From Blastococcus sp. (GTDB taxonomy: Bacteria > Actinomycetota > Actinomycetes > Mycobacteriales > Geodermatophilaceae): a stretch of 14,921 nt of DNA. The number at the start of each line of letters is the position of its first letter. Position 1 is the stretch's first letter. This document shows positions 6,426 to 11,801 of this stretch, in pieces. Made by a program: the position numbers and the translations under genes. The DNA is taken from the NCBI GenBank assembly GCA_025963345.1, contig JAOPUS010000137.1, forward strand, positions 1 through 14,921. Reading direction: 5' to 3'. The notes beneath the pieces are model-generated. The model was not told the DNA's origin and did not search any database. It worked only from the letters and a program-made list of their open reading frames with translations.

Positions 6426-7670
6426 TCAGCGGTAGCCGAGCACCCGGTCCGGAAGGCGGAGGACGACGACCGGCCCGATCTGCGCCGCCACGCCGCCGTC
6501 CGGCAGGTCCGCGACGTCGGATCGGCCGAGTTCGCCGCCGGTCGCCGGATCGCGCTGCACGAACGCGCCGTCCTCCGGCACCACGAGCGCCGTCGGGCCG
6601 CGGGCGTCCTTGTCGTTGCCCGGGTGAGCGGGCAGGCCGAGCGCCGGGGCGTCCCAGAGCGTCGCGCCGGAGGTGGCGTCGAGTGCGGACAGCCGGCCGG
6701 CCACCCGGACCAGCGTGATCGCGCCGGCCGCGCCCACCTGGACGTCGGCCGCGTCGGGCACCGGCAGCCGGGTGAGCACGGTGCCGTTCGCCGTGGCGAG
6801 GGCCTGCAGCTCGCCGTCCACGAGCACCGTCGGCAGCGCGTCGGCGCCGAGCAGCCGGAGCTGCGTCCCGTCCGCAACCGGGACGTCGATGGTCCAGTGC
6901 TCGCCACCGGCAAACCCGTCGAACAGGCGTACTTGCGCGACCGTGGCTCCCGCGCAGCGCTGCAGCACGGCGACACCGGCGCTGCCGGCGGCCGCCCCGA
7001 GGAAACGGCAGCCGGCCGGTGCGGCGTGCCGCCAGCGGATGTTGTCGCCGGTCGGGTCCAGGGTCACGATTCCGGTGGGGTTCGCGGCCAGCACGATCCG
7101 GTCGGTGGAGGAGAGCGTCACGTCGCCGGCGAACCGGACGCTGCGGGTCCACGCGCGCACACCGGTGCCGGCGTTCAGTGCGACCGCCTCGTCGCAGCGG
7201 TCTGCGGTGGCGAACACCGCCACGGCGACGCCGTTCGTCGCGGTCAGTCCGCACATCCGGGCGTTGCTACGGGTGTAGTGCCACGCCTCCTCGCCGGTGG
7301 CCGGATCGAGGGCGCGCACCCCGTGCGCCGAGCCGACCAGTACCCGGCCGCTCTGGACCACGGTCCCCGCCGGCAGCTCGCCGTCGGCCGACCAGGTCTC
7401 GGAGACGGCACCGGCCGGCGTCCCCGAGGGGACGTCGGCCGGTGGTGCGGTCGTGCTCTCCGTGGCCGCCGCGTCAGAGCCCTGCCAGAGCAGGGTCGCG
7501 ACGAGTAGCAGGGCCACGGTCGCCGCAGCCCAGACGAGCACCCGCAGGGGCGGGCGAGTCGGCCACCTCCAGGGCCCCGCCCCGAGCGTGCGAGGGGCGG
7601 CCGAGGCCCCGTCCAGGGCACCGCCCTGAGCGTGCGAAGGGTGGGGAGGACGGGGTCCTCCTACCTTCAT
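6426..7670 (-). CDS. membrane-anchored PQQ-like beta-propeller protein (Rv3212-like)
   Basis: This 414-residue protein has a cytoplasmic tail of about 42 residues, one membrane helix (about 43-63, VLVWAAATVALLLVATLLW) and a large extracytoplasmic domain. The domain is made of repeated blades such as VRALDPATGEEAWHYT, VALNAGTGVRAWTRSV, VTLDPTGDNIRWRH and LSALDATSGATLWDAP, typical of PQQ/YVTN-like propellers. Such domains bind partners or ligands rather than catalyse. The ATG overlaps the helicase stop by one base (TGATG), and the Shine-Dalgarno-like AGGAGG lies inside the gene at codons 3-5, so translation probably depends on coupling. Codons 5-32 are encoded by two hairpin repeats, so the tail may be an acquired extension. 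An in-frame GTG at about codon 44 would remove it, but no Shine-Dalgarno is well placed. The pairing with an RhlE-type helicase is the same as for M. tuberculosis Rv3211-Rv3212 (from memory). Confidence 0.85.
   Translation of the reverse strand: MKVGGPRPPHPSHAQGGALDGASAAPRTLGAGPWRWPTRPPLRVLVWAAATVALLLVATLLWQGSDAAATESTTAPPADVPSGTPAGAVSETWSADGELPAGTVVQSGRVLVGSAHGVRALDPATGEEAWHYTRSNARMCGLTATNGVAVAVFATADRCDEAVALNAGTGVRAWTRSVRFAGDVTLSSTDRIVLAANPTGIVTLDPTGDNIRWRHAAPAGCRFLGAAAGSAGVAVLQRCAGATVAQVRLFDGFAGGEHWTIDVPVADGTQLRLLGADALPTVLVDGELQALATANGTVLTRLPVPDAADVQVGAAGAITLVRVAGRLSALDATSGATLWDAPALGLPAHPGNDKDARGPTALVVPEDGAFVQRDPATGGELGRSDVADLPDGGVAAQIGPVVVLRLPDRVLGYR
7577..7600. repeat. hairpin repeat copy A (loop GAGCGTGCGA)
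   Basis: CCGCCCC (7577-7583), loop GAGCGTGCGA (7584-7593), GGGGCGG (7594-7600) forms a perfect 7-bp stem. It shares its whole loop and stem layout with copy B, 44 bases further on. It lies within codons 24-32 of the beta-propeller gene on the minus strand, before the membrane helix. Confidence 0.75.
7605..7657. repeat. hairpin repeat copy B with outer stem (loop GAGCGTGCGA)
   Basis: The inner stem CCGCCCT (7621-7627) / AGGGTGG (7638-7644) encloses the same loop as copy A, GAGCGTGCGA (7628-7637). An outer stem pairs CCCCGTCC (7607-7614) with GGACGGGG (7648-7655) and extends two more pairs to 7605/7657 with one G-T. A competing palindrome, GGAGGAC-GGG-GTCCTCC, covers 7645-7661. The copy encodes residues 5-22 of the beta-propeller protein. 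I recall similar dispersed palindromes in Geodermatophilaceae genomes but cannot verify it here. Confidence 0.75.
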
Positions 7671-9358
7671 CAGGCGGCGGACTCGGAGCCGCCACCGCGG
7701 TTGGCGCCCCCGCGACGACGACGGCGGCGTGGCTTGGCAGCCGCACCCACCGAGGAGCCCTCGGACGACTCGCCGGCCGACGCTGCCGGGGCGGTCTCAC
7801 CCTGGGCGGACGGCGTCCCGGTGCCGCGGGTGCGCCGGCGCGGACGGGTCGCACCGCCACCCTCGGGCTCCCCGTCGCCGGAGCGATCGGCCGAACGGCC
7901 GCCGGAGGGGCCGCGCGAGTCAGCCCGCCCGCCGGAGTCGCGCCCACCGGACTGCGTCGGGCGGTTGCGCTTGCCGGTCTCGCCGAGGTCCTCGAGCGTC
8001 TCGGCGTCCAGACCCTCGCGGGTCCGCTGCGAGCGCGGCAGTCGCCCGGTGGCCGTCGTCGGGACGTCGAGGTCGGTGTAGACCCACGGCGAGGTGGAGT
8101 AGGTCTCCGGCGGCTCGGCGAAGTCCAGGTCGAGCGCCTTGTTGATCAGTTGCCACCGGGGGATGTCGTCCCAGTCCACGAGCGTGACGGCGACGCCCTC
8201 GCTGCCGGCCCGGCCGGTGCGGCCGATCCGGTGCAGGTAGGTCTTCTCGTCCTCGGGGCACTGGTAGTTCACGACGTGGCTGACGCCGGTGACGTCGATC
8301 CCTCGGGCGGCGACGTCGGTGGCGACCAGGACGTCGACCTTGCCGCTCCGGAAGGCGCGCAGCGCCTGCTCGCGGGCGCCCTGGCCGAGGTCGCCGTGCA
8401 CGGCCGCCGCGGCGAAACCGCGGTCGACCAGCTCGTCGGCGACCTTCTGCGCGGTTCGCTTGGTCCGGCAGAAGACCATGACCAGCCCGCGGTCACGGGA
8501 CTGCAGCACGCGGGAGAGCAGCTCGGGCTTGTCCAGGTTGTGCGCCCGGTAGATGTACTGGGTGGTCTGCGGGACCGTCGAGCCCTCGTCGTTGCCGTGG
8601 GCGCGGATGTGCGTCGGCTGGGTCATGAACGACCGCGACAGCGTCACGATCGGGCCGGGCATGGTCGCGGAGAACAGCATGGTCTGCCGCTTGTCCGGGA
8701 CCATCGCCAGGATCCGCTCGATGTCGGGCAGGAACCCCAGGTCGAGCATCTCGTCGGCCTCGTCGAGGACGAGCACCTTCACCTTGCCGAGGATCAGATC
8801 GCCCCGCTGGGCCAGGTCGAGCAGTCGGCCGGGAGTGCCGACGACGATCTCGACACCGTTCTGCAACGCTTGCACCTGAGGCTCGAAGGCCCGGCCGCCA
8901 TAGATGGCCTGCACGCGGATGCCGCGCTTCGCGCCGGCGGTGGCCAGATCGCGGGAGACCTGCACGCACAGCTCACGGGTGGGGACGACGACGAGCGACT
9001 GTGGCACGCCGTCGCCGCCCTCGGCCGGGGGGACGACGCGCTGCAGCATCGGGACGCCGAAGCCGAGGGTCTTGCCGGTTCCCGTGCGGGCCTGCCCGAT
9101 GAGGTCGTGGCCGGCCAGCGCCAGCGGGAGCGTCAGCTCCTGGATGGCGAAGGTGCGGGTGATCCCCGCGTCGGTCAGGGCGGCGACGATGTCGGGGTGG
9201 ACGTCGAAGTCGCTGAACAGCGGGCTGTCGCTGGCGACGGGCGCGCCGCCGAGCTCCTCGACCTGCGACTCGAGCTCCTCGGGCGCGGGGGCCCCGGTCT
9301 CGGCGTGCTCGAGCGCGGTTGCTGCGGTGGACGTGGGGGAGTTCTCGATGGAGGTCAG
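7670..9358 (-). CDS. rhlE: DEAD-box ATP-dependent RNA helicase (RhlE-like)
   Basis: With the chosen start this is a 562-residue cytoplasmic RNA helicase. Motifs in order are a Q-motif region after LFSDFDVHPD (about 47), motif I ARTGTGKT (90-97), PTREL (motif Ia), TPGR (Ib), DEAD (199-202), SAT (230-232), the ATDVAARGID block and motif VI HRIGRTGR (376-383). The last ~150 residues are a disordered tail rich in Arg, Gly and Ser, ending in a basic KPRRRRRRGG stretch, likely RNA-binding. The start is uncertain. The frame is open to an ATG at 9490, but the 44 codons between have about 37% A/T third positions and rare AGA codons, unlike the gene. The CTG at 9358 has AGAGG eight bases upstream and begins TSIENSPTST, so I prefer it. 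It heads the leftward operon; mycobacterial RhlE has been linked to RNA degradation. Confidence 0.93.
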   Translation of the reverse strand: MTSIENSPTSTAATALEHAETGAPAPEELESQVEELGGAPVASDSPLFSDFDVHPDIVAALTDAGITRTFAIQELTLPLALAGHDLIGQARTGTGKTLGFGVPMLQRVVPPAEGGDGVPQSLVVVPTRELCVQVSRDLATAGAKRGIRVQAIYGGRAFEPQVQALQNGVEIVVGTPGRLLDLAQRGDLILGKVKVLVLDEADEMLDLGFLPDIERILAMVPDKRQTMLFSATMPGPIVTLSRSFMTQPTHIRAHGNDEGSTVPQTTQYIYRAHNLDKPELLSRVLQSRDRGLVMVFCRTKRTAQKVADELVDRGFAAAAVHGDLGQGAREQALRAFRSGKVDVLVATDVAARGIDVTGVSHVVNYQCPEDEKTYLHRIGRTGRAGSEGVAVTLVDWDDIPRWQLINKALDLDFAEPPETYSTSPWVYTDLDVPTTATGRLPRSQRTREGLDAETLEDLGETGKRNRPTQSGGRDSGGRADSRGPSGGRSADRSGDGEPEGGGATRPRRRTRGTGTPSAQGETAPAASAGESSEGSSVGAAAKPRRRRRRGGANRGGGSESAA

Positions 9359-9535
9359 TGGTCTCGCCTCTGGTCTGCTGGGGGACCGGCTCCGGCGGCG
9401 GGGATCCGCAGCGTCGGACCTGTCCCGGTCGGTTGTCGCGGGATCAGTTCCAGCGCCAACGCAGCCAGCAGAACCGGGCGTCAGTGACATCTGCCCGGGA
9501 GACAGCCCGCAAGGGCGTCATCCAGCGGTCGTCAG
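9359..9535 (-). other. long 5' leader of the helicase operon
   Basis: About 177 bases separate the predicted transcription start near 9535 from the preferred start codon at 9358. The stretch is less GC-rich than the genes, with many T and A third positions in every frame I read. It contains a 6-bp stem, CCGGGC (9474-9479) / GCCCGG (9493-9498), whose 13-base loop holds the palindrome GTCAGTGAC and the ATG at 9490. No convincing gene is present. DEAD-box helicase genes often have long regulatory leaders, so an autoregulatory or cold-responsive role is possible but inferred. Confidence 0.45.
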
Positions 9536-9541
9536 CGCACA

Positions 9542-9571
9542 GATATACAAGCGAGCCTGACGGCTTGCCAA
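9542..9571 (-). promoter_or_regulatory. sigma-A-type promoter for the helicase operon
   Basis: On the minus strand TTGGCA (9571-9566) is a good -35 and TATATC (9547-9542) a fair -10, separated by 18 bases. Transcription would start near 9535. This is the best sigma-70-like pair in the intergenic region. Confidence 0.5.
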
Positions 9572-9596
9572 TTCCCATGGTAGCGCGACCACCGGT

Positions 9597-9602
9597 TAGC
9601 CT
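9597..9602 (+). promoter_or_regulatory. possible -10 box for the ferritin-like gene
   Basis: TAGCCT fits the actinobacterial TANNNT -10 pattern. It would start transcription near 9609, right at the foot of the hairpin beginning at 9611. No good -35 is seen at normal spacing. Confidence 0.35.
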
Positions 9603-9610
9603 CTGCGCGC

Positions 9611-9655
9611 GCGCTGCCCGGAGCCCCTCACCCCTCGGTCGGGGCCGGGCAGCGC
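9611..9655 (+). promoter_or_regulatory. long hairpin at the 5' end of the ferritin-like mRNA
   Basis: GCGCTGCCCG (9611-9620) pairs perfectly with CGGGCAGCGC (9646-9655). After a GA bulge, GCCCC (9623-9627) pairs with GGGGC (9641-9645), leaving a 13-base loop. The structure ends 27 bases before the GTG start and 17 before the GGAG ribosome-binding site. It could stabilise the message, attenuate transcription or serve as a protein-binding site. Confidence 0.6.
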
Positions 9656-9682
9656 ACCGAGCCGCCAACCCTGGAGATGCCC

Positions 9683-10333
9683 GTGTCCCCGGTCGACAGT
9701 CCCGCCGTGGTCGACCTGCTGGCGGTGCTGGCCTACGCCGAGCTGACCGCCTTCGACCGGCTCGCCGAGGACGCCCGGCTCGCTCCGACGCTGGACGGGC
9801 GCGCCGCGCTGGCCCGCATGGCGGCCGCGGAGATCGCCCACCACGGCCGCCTGACCGACCGGCTGACCGAGCTCGGCGCCGACCCCGCGGAGGCGATGGC
9901 GCCGTTCGTCTCCGCCCTCGACGCCTTCCACGAGGGAACCCGGCCGAGCAACTGGCTGGAGGGACTGGTCAAGGCCTACGTGGGTGACGGACTGGCGTCG
10001 GACTTCTACCGCGAGATCGCCGGCTTCCTGCCCGAGCCCGACCGTGCGCTGGTCCTCGACGTCCTCGCCGACACCGGCCACGCGGACTTCGCCGTCCGCG
10101 AGGTGCGCGCCGCGATCAAGGCCGACCGGCGCGTCCCCGGCCGCTTGTCCCTGTGGGGCCGACGCCTCGTGGGGGAGGCGATGACCCAGTCCCAGGCGGT
10201 GATCGCCGAGCACGACGGGCTGGCCGAGCTGATCATCAGCGGCACCGGCGACCTCGGCGGCGTCGCGCGGCTGATCGGGCGGATCACCGACGCGCACACC
10301 CAGCGGATGAAGGCGCTCGGGCTCAATCCCTGA
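9683..10333 (+). CDS. ferritin-like diiron-fold protein (Rv3210c-like)
   Basis: This 216-residue cytoplasmic protein has a ferritin-like four-helix fold related to the tRNA-hydroxylase MiaE group. Candidate metal ligands appear in order: Glu in LAYAELTAFDRL, the ExxH pair in AAEIAHH, an acidic position in the helix GDGLASDFYREIAG, and DxxH in LADTGHADFAV, where MiaE-type proteins have ExxH. Whether it binds iron is not proven by these residues. The GTG at 9683 is chosen because GGAG (9673-9676) lies six bases upstream; the ATG at 9677 directly abuts GGAG and is less likely. It diverges from the helicase operon. Its stop codon lies in the loop-proximal arm of a 14-bp hairpin. The helicase/ferritin-like pairing is conserved in mycobacteria, as I recall. 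Confidence 0.85.
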   Translation: MSPVDSPAVVDLLAVLAYAELTAFDRLAEDARLAPTLDGRAALARMAAAEIAHHGRLTDRLTELGADPAEAMAPFVSALDAFHEGTRPSNWLEGLVKAYVGDGLASDFYREIAGFLPEPDRALVLDVLADTGHADFAVREVRAAIKADRRVPGRLSLWGRRLVGEAMTQSQAVIAEHDGLAELIISGTGDLGGVARLIGRITDAHTQRMKALGLNP

Positions 10334-10344
10334 GCCCGAGCGCC
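10312..10344. terminator. perfect 14-bp hairpin, bidirectional terminator
   Basis: GGCGCTCGGGCTCA (10312-10325), loop ATCCC, TGAGCCCGAGCGCC (10331-10344) is a perfect 14-bp stem. The ferritin-like stop codon TGA is 10331-10333, so the left arm and loop are coding sequence. It lies between convergent genes (the minus-strand gene ends at 10369) and can work in both directions. No T-tract follows, as in intrinsic terminators of the I-shaped type. Confidence 0.8.
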
Positions 10345-10368
10345 ACGCCCCGGACGGCCCCGGGGGGC

Positions 10369-10563
10369 TCAGACCTTGAACTGCCCGACGAGGCGGGAGA
10401 GCTCGGCCGTGACCTCCGCCAGGCCCTCGGCCCCCTCGACCGCGTCGGTGAAGGCGCGGTCACCCTGCCGGTCGGTGGCCGCCACGCCGAGCGTCCGTGC
10501 GAGGGCCTGCGCGGTGCCCATCTGGCGGGTGAGATCGGTCTCGACCTTTCCGGTTTCGGTCAC
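10369..10563 (-). CDS. 64-residue helical microprotein with chemoreceptor-like C-terminus
   Basis: The GTG at 10563 has GGGGAG five bases upstream, and nearly all codons end in G or C, so I regard this as a real gene. The 64 residues have no membrane segment or signal peptide and look mostly alpha-helical and charged. The last part, LAEVTAELSRLVGQFKV, resembles the C-terminal end of methyl-accepting chemotaxis proteins, which often finish with a helix and L-V-G-x-F. The conserved receptor tip and ligand or HAMP domains are absent, and no receptor fragments are seen upstream. It may be a receptor-derived remnant, or the likeness may be chance in a coiled coil. It is flanked by two strong hairpins, so it is probably a single-gene transcript. 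Function unknown. Confidence 0.65.
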   Translation of the reverse strand: MTETGKVETDLTRQMGTAQALARTLGVAATDRQGDRAFTDAVEGAEGLAEVTAELSRLVGQFKV

Positions 10564-10689
10564 GAGGGCTCCCCAAGGAAGGGCACGGGCCGGGGTCGGC
10601 GCGTGCTGTTCCTCACATCGGCGGGCGTGAGCCGTTGTCGACCTGCGCTCTGTCGGGTTGGAGCAGCGGCCGCCTGGACGCCGGGACAG

Positions 10690-10732
10690 CCGACGGGGCG
10701 CCGTCCGCAGGTTGCGGACGACGCCCCGTCGG
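10690..10732 (-). terminator. strong hairpin downstream of the DUF3107 gene
   Basis: CCGACGGGGCG (10690-10700) pairs with CGCCCCGTCGG (10722-10732). After one C/A mismatch, CGTCCGCA (10702-10709) pairs with TGCGGACG (10713-10720) around the loop GGT. That makes 19 pairs in total, starting about 20 bases past the DUF3107 stop. The rest of 10564-10752 shows no gene. Confidence 0.75.
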
Positions 10733-10752
10733 GCGGTGCGTTCAGGCGGTGA

Positions 10753-10989
10753 TCAGGCGCCGGCGATGAAGCCCACCCGGCGCTGGTCGGGCTGCGCGAT
10801 CTCGACGTAGGCGATCCGGTCGACAGGGACGACGACTCGACGACCCCGCTCGTCGACCAGGGTCAGCAAGCCGTCCTTGTTCGCGCCGGACATGGCTGCC
10901 GACACATCGGCTGCGATCTCTTCAGGGGTCTTGGGACTGTCGATGACCAGCTCCCTGGGGGAGTGCTGAACACCGATCTTGACTTCCAC
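10753..10989 (-). CDS. DUF3107 family small protein (TB9.4/Rv3208A-like)
   Basis: This 78-residue protein matches the actinobacterial DUF3107 family in length and pattern: VKIGVQHSPRELVIDSP at the start, a helix TPEEIAADVSAAM, then GLLTLVDERGRRVVVPVDRIAYVEI. The M. tuberculosis relative is Rv3208A (TB9.4), known as a T-cell antigen; its molecular role is unknown. There is no signal peptide or membrane segment. The GTG at 10989 has AGGAGG ten bases upstream. It lies downstream of the TetR regulator with a 96-base gap and probably has its own promoter. It ends before a strong hairpin. The same regulator/DUF3107 neighbourhood in mycobacteria supports the assignment. Confidence 0.9.
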   Translation of the reverse strand: MEVKIGVQHSPRELVIDSPKTPEEIAADVSAAMSGANKDGLLTLVDERGRRVVVPVDRIAYVEIAQPDQRRVGFIAGA

Positions 10990-11026
10990 GTGGGCGATGC
11001 CTCCTCGGTTCGCGCGACTGACCCCA

Positions 11027-11032
11027 ACGCTA
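11027..11032 (-). promoter_or_regulatory. possible -10 box for the DUF3107 gene
   Basis: TAGCGT on the minus strand fits TANNNT and would start transcription near 11020. That gives a leader of about 30 bases that includes the AGGAGG ribosome-binding site. No good -35 is seen. Confidence 0.35.
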
Positions 11033-11051
11033 GTCCAGGCCTCCCGGCCGG

Positions 11052-11087
11052 GACCCGCTGAACGGGTGCGCCGTCAGCGAACGGGTC
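11052..11087 (-). terminator. bulged hairpin overlapping the TetR stop codon
   Basis: GACC-CGCTGA (11052-11061) pairs with TCAGCG (11074-11079) and, after an AACG bulge, GGTC (11084-11087). The structure overlaps the stop codon of the minus-strand regulator gene. It may reduce read-through into DUF3107. No T-tract. Confidence 0.35.
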
Positions 11088-11733
11088 AGTGCGGCAGGTG
11101 CTCGCCGTCGACCCGGGGGAAGCCGGAGATCCCGCGCCAGGCGAGCGCCGACATGAGGGAGACCGCCTCGTCGCGGGACACCGTCCCCTTGCGCGGCAGC
11201 CACCACCGGGCACTGGTCTCGGCGAGCCCGGTGAGCCCGGACGCGAGCAGCAGTGCCCGCTCGGGGTCGGCGCCGGTGTCGGCCGCGATGACGCCGGCGA
11301 TCGCCTCGACGCACACCCGGGTGCCGCGGTCGACGATCGAGCGGACGTCGTCGTCGTTGCGCAGGTCGGACTCGAAGACCAGGCGGAAGGCCTCGCCCTC
11401 GGCGTCGATGAAGTCGAAGTAGGCGCCCACGGCGCCGTCGACCCGGGCACGGTTGTCGTCGGTCTTGCCCATCGCCTCGGCGACGCGGTCGGCAAGTTCG
11501 GAGACGTGCTCCTCCAGCAGCGCGAGGTACAGCTCCCGCTTGCCGGGGAAGTGCTGGTAGAGGACCGGCTTGCTCACCCCGGCGCGGTCGGCGATGTCGT
11601 CCATGGCCGCGGCGTGGAAGCCCTGGGCGACGAAGACGACCTGGGCGGCACGCAGCAACTGCAGCCGGCGCGCACCCCTCGGCAGGCGGGAGGTGCGCCG
11701 GTTGGTTCCGGCGGCGGGGCGTGGCGGCTGCAT
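11086..11733 (-). CDS. fasR: TetR-family regulator, FasR-like
   Basis: This 215-residue DNA-binding regulator has an N-terminal TetR helix-turn-helix. The recognition region AAMDDIADRAGVSKPVLYQHF (about 42-62, given as AAMDDIADRAG and VSKPVLYQHF) is nearly the same as what I recall of M. tuberculosis FasR (Rv3208). The flanking NRR..RLPR, DNRARVDGAV and FDFIDAEGEAFRLVFESD blocks also match. FasR activates the fas-acpS lipid operon and responds to long-chain acyl-CoA. The symbol is tentative, because this organism may lack fatty-acid synthase I. The ATG at 11733 is preceded by TAACAT at -10-like distance, suggesting a nearly leaderless message; a GTG at 11766 would add 11 residues. It diverges from an alpha/beta hydrolase gene, a possible target. 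Confidence 0.88.
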   Translation of the reverse strand: MQPPRPAAGTNRRTSRLPRGARRLQLLRAAQVVFVAQGFHAAAMDDIADRAGVSKPVLYQHFPGKRELYLALLEEHVSELADRVAEAMGKTDDNRARVDGAVGAYFDFIDAEGEAFRLVFESDLRNDDDVRSIVDRGTRVCVEAIAGVIAADTGADPERALLLASGLTGLAETSARWWLPRKGTVSRDEAVSLMSALAWRGISGFPRVDGEHLPH

Positions 11734-11743
11734 GACGGAGCCG

Positions 11744-11749
11744 ATGTTA
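11744..11749 (-). promoter_or_regulatory. possible -10 box for the TetR gene (near-leaderless)
   Basis: TAACAT on the minus strand fits TANNNT closely. The predicted start near 11737 lies only a few bases before the ATG at 11733, and no Shine-Dalgarno is present, so the message may be leaderless. Confidence 0.4.
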
Positions 11750-11788
11750 CCGGCGGGTTCCCCCACCGCACGTCGTACTGGCCAGGAT

Positions 11789-11794
11789 TACCTT
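11789..11794 (+). promoter_or_regulatory. possible -10 box for the second alpha/beta hydrolase (leaderless)
   Basis: TACCTT fits TANNNT and would start transcription around 11801, at the ATG at 11802. There is no Shine-Dalgarno. It faces the regulator's promoter across about 40 bases. Confidence 0.35.
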
Positions 11795-11801
11795 CGAATG
11801 G

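Noticed and set aside
7019..9487. 822-codon plus-strand frame opposite the helicase and beta-propeller genes
   Set aside because: It is a mirror of two well-supported genes and shows no domain of its own.
9542..9576. GGGAAT on the minus strand (9576-9571) upstream of the helicase as a second SigR-type promoter
   Set aside because: Eighteen bases after GGAAT the triplet is GCT, not GTT; the overlapping TTGGCA-N18-TATATC sigma-A pair explains the region better.
9444..9668. Leftward open frame (74 codons, ending RFCWLRWRWN) as a leader peptide of the helicase
   Set aside because: Its start lies upstream of the predicted promoter, it has no ribosome-binding site, and codon use is unlike neighbouring genes.
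10564..10752. Chemoreceptor pseudogene upstream of the 64-residue microprotein
   Set aside because: No receptor-like residues in any frame; the stretch is accounted for by the DUF3107 terminator and the microprotein's upstream region.
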